Positions 4,605-5,617 of a stretch of 5,617 bases of DNA are shown here, piece by piece; position 1 is the stretch's first letter, and each line of letters starts with the position of its first letter. The stretch comes from Synechococcaceae cyanobacterium. GTDB taxonomy: Bacteria > Cyanobacteriota > Cyanobacteriia > PCC-6307 > Cyanobiaceae. The stretch covers positions 1-5,617 of the forward strand of contig CANHGA010000146.1 of NCBI GenBank assembly GCA_947460085.1, given 5' to 3'. A program made the position numbers and the translations under genes. The notes beneath the pieces were generated by a model. The model did no database searches, was not told the origin of the DNA, and worked only from the letters and a program-made list of their open reading frames with translations.

Positions 4605-5617
4605 GCGGTAGCGGCGAAACCTCTGCCATCCCCCGCTACGGCGTCAGCGAGCTCACCCAAGCCATCGGCAGCTTGCTCGAGCGGGGCTTTGCCCCCCGCT
4701 TTCTGCTGGATGCCACGGTCAGCAGACCCCAGACCAAAAAGGGCCATCTGTGGCTCACCCTGGTGGATGGACAAGCGTCCATCTCTGGGGTGGTGTGGGC
4801 CTCCCAGTTGTCGAAGCTCAGCTATTTACCCGCCGAGGGCGACGGGGTGGTGGTGGTCGGCAAGCTCAATTTCTGGGCAAGCCGGGCCACCCTTTGCGTC
4901 CAGGTGCTGGATGTGCGGCCCAGCCTGAGCGGCGTACTGCGCCAATTCGAACGGGTGCGGGAGCTCTTGAGCGACGAGGGCCTGCTGGATCCCCTGCTCA
5001 AGCGGCCCTTACCCGCCGTACCCCAGCGGATCGCCCTGCTCACCAGCGTGCCGAGCTCAGCCCTGGCCGACATGCTCCGCACGGCAGCCGAGCGCTGGCC
5101 CGCTGCCGAGGTGATCGTGGTGCCGATTCCGGTGCAAGGCCCCGTGGAAGCCCAAATCTGTGCCGCCATCGAACGGGTGGGCAAACAGGCACAAGAGCTG
5201 GGAATTGACGCCCTGGTGCTGGCCCGGGGTGGGGGCAGCCGGGAGGATTTGGCCGTCTTCGATGGCGAACAACTGGCCCGCTGCATCACGGCCTGCCCCA
5301 TCCCGGTGGTCAGTGGCGTAGGCCATGAAGACGACACCACCATCTGCGATCTGGTCGCCGATTACCGCGCCGCCACCCCCACGGCTGCCCTGGTCGCCCT
5401 ACTACCCGATCGGTCCATGGCCCGGCAGGGCATCAGCCAGCTCAAACGCCATGTGCGCGATGTGATCCAATTCCAGTTGCAAGGCTGCAAACACCAGCTT
5501 CAAAGCCAGCGCGAGCGGCTCCTGGGTCTCCACCCCCGGCATCTGGTGCAACGGGAACGCCAACTGCTGGAGCACCGGCGCCAGTTACTCCAAGCCCTAT
5601 CCCCCCAGCACCTGCTC
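4601..5617 (+). CDS. xseA: Exodeoxyribonuclease VII large subunit, 3' end off window
   Basis: The first 339 residues of XseA, open to the last base. With several copies of the small subunit XseB, it degrades single-stranded DNA from both ends to oligonucleotides, in mismatch repair and damage processing in the cytoplasm. An N-terminal OB-fold spans about residues 11-107 (start YGVSELTQAI). The catalytic domain follows, with LARGGGSREDLAVF (207-220) and PVVSGVGHEDDTT (235-247), then DLVADYRAATPTAA. By alignment to E. coli XseA from memory, its Asp155, Arg205, His238 and Asp241 correspond to Asp157, Arg209, His242 and Asp245 here. From about residue 272 the protein becomes a Gln/Arg/His-rich coiled-coil region, where XseB binds in the family. 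The ATG at 4601 overlaps the upstream stop as ATGA. E. coli XseA is 456 residues; at least some tens of residues are missing here. xseB would be expected just beyond the window. Confidence 0.95.
   Translation, partial: MSGSGETSAIPRYGVSELTQAIGSLLERGFAPRFLLDATVSRPQTKKGHLWLTLVDGQASISGVVWASQLSKLSYLPAEGDGVVVVGKLNFWASRATLCVQVLDVRPSLSGVLRQFERVRELLSDEGLLDPLLKRPLPAVPQRIALLTSVPSSALADMLRTAAERWPAAEVIVVPIPVQGPVEAQICAAIERVGKQAQELGIDALVLARGGGSREDLAVFDGEQLARCITACPIPVVSGVGHEDDTTICDLVADYRAATPTAALVALLPDRSMARQGISQLKRHVRDVIQFQLQGCKHQLQSQRERLLGLHPRHLVQRERQLLEHRRQLLQALSPQHLL

Noticed and set aside
4822..5343. A - strand frame of 173 codons across xseA, plus a + strand frame at 4750-5208.
   Set aside because: Both overlap the catalytic region of XseA, have no family features and lack ribosome sites.
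1..5617. CRISPR repeats, tRNA or rRNA genes, insertion sequences, phage or defence genes, HIP1 octamers.
   Set aside because: Reading both strands gave no repeated units, cloverleaf-like segments, transposase motifs or exact GCGATCGC sites.

Overview
The window is GC-rich (by eye roughly two thirds G+C), densely coded DNA from a cyanobacterium, most likely a picocyanobacterium of the Cyanobium/Synechococcus type. Three things point there. A short membrane protein carries the C-terminal motif of the cyanobacterial DUF2973 family. Several small genes of unknown function are packed with little space between them. The HIP1 octamer GCGATCGC, frequent in many other cyanobacteria, is absent on reading. 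The assignment to organism is inference from gene content, not from a marker gene.

Layout. On the + strand, a run of four genes goes from a tiny single-span membrane protein (46-159), through a DUF2973-like protein (205-516) and a conserved-looking protein of unknown function (GTG start at 580, ending 963), to hrpB, a complete DExH-box ATP-dependent helicase (972-3557). The spacers are 45, 63 and 8 bases, so this may be one transcription unit. The - strand then carries a HAD-superfamily (type IIB, sucrose-phosphate-phosphatase-like) sugar phosphatase (4363-3554), whose stop codon overlaps the hrpB end. Divergent from it, only 25 bases away, is a small two-span membrane protein (4389-4604), coupled by an ATGA overlap to xseA. 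The xseA gene encodes the large subunit of exodeoxyribonuclease VII. It is open to the last base of the window, so its 3' end and any following xseB are not seen.

How the genes relate. hrpB and xseA are nucleic-acid-processing housekeeping genes; the phosphatase probably serves sugar or compatible-solute metabolism. No shared pathway is evident, and the arrangement looks like ordinary compact cyanobacterial chromosome. There are no RNA genes, insertion sequences, CRISPR repeats, phage genes or attachment sites. The parts that are truly undescribed are the small proteins: the 37-residue membrane peptide, the 127-residue protein before hrpB, and the 71-residue membrane protein coupled to xseA. 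No gene-free stretch longer than 65 bases exists, so regulatory signals must sit in short spacers or inside neighbouring genes.
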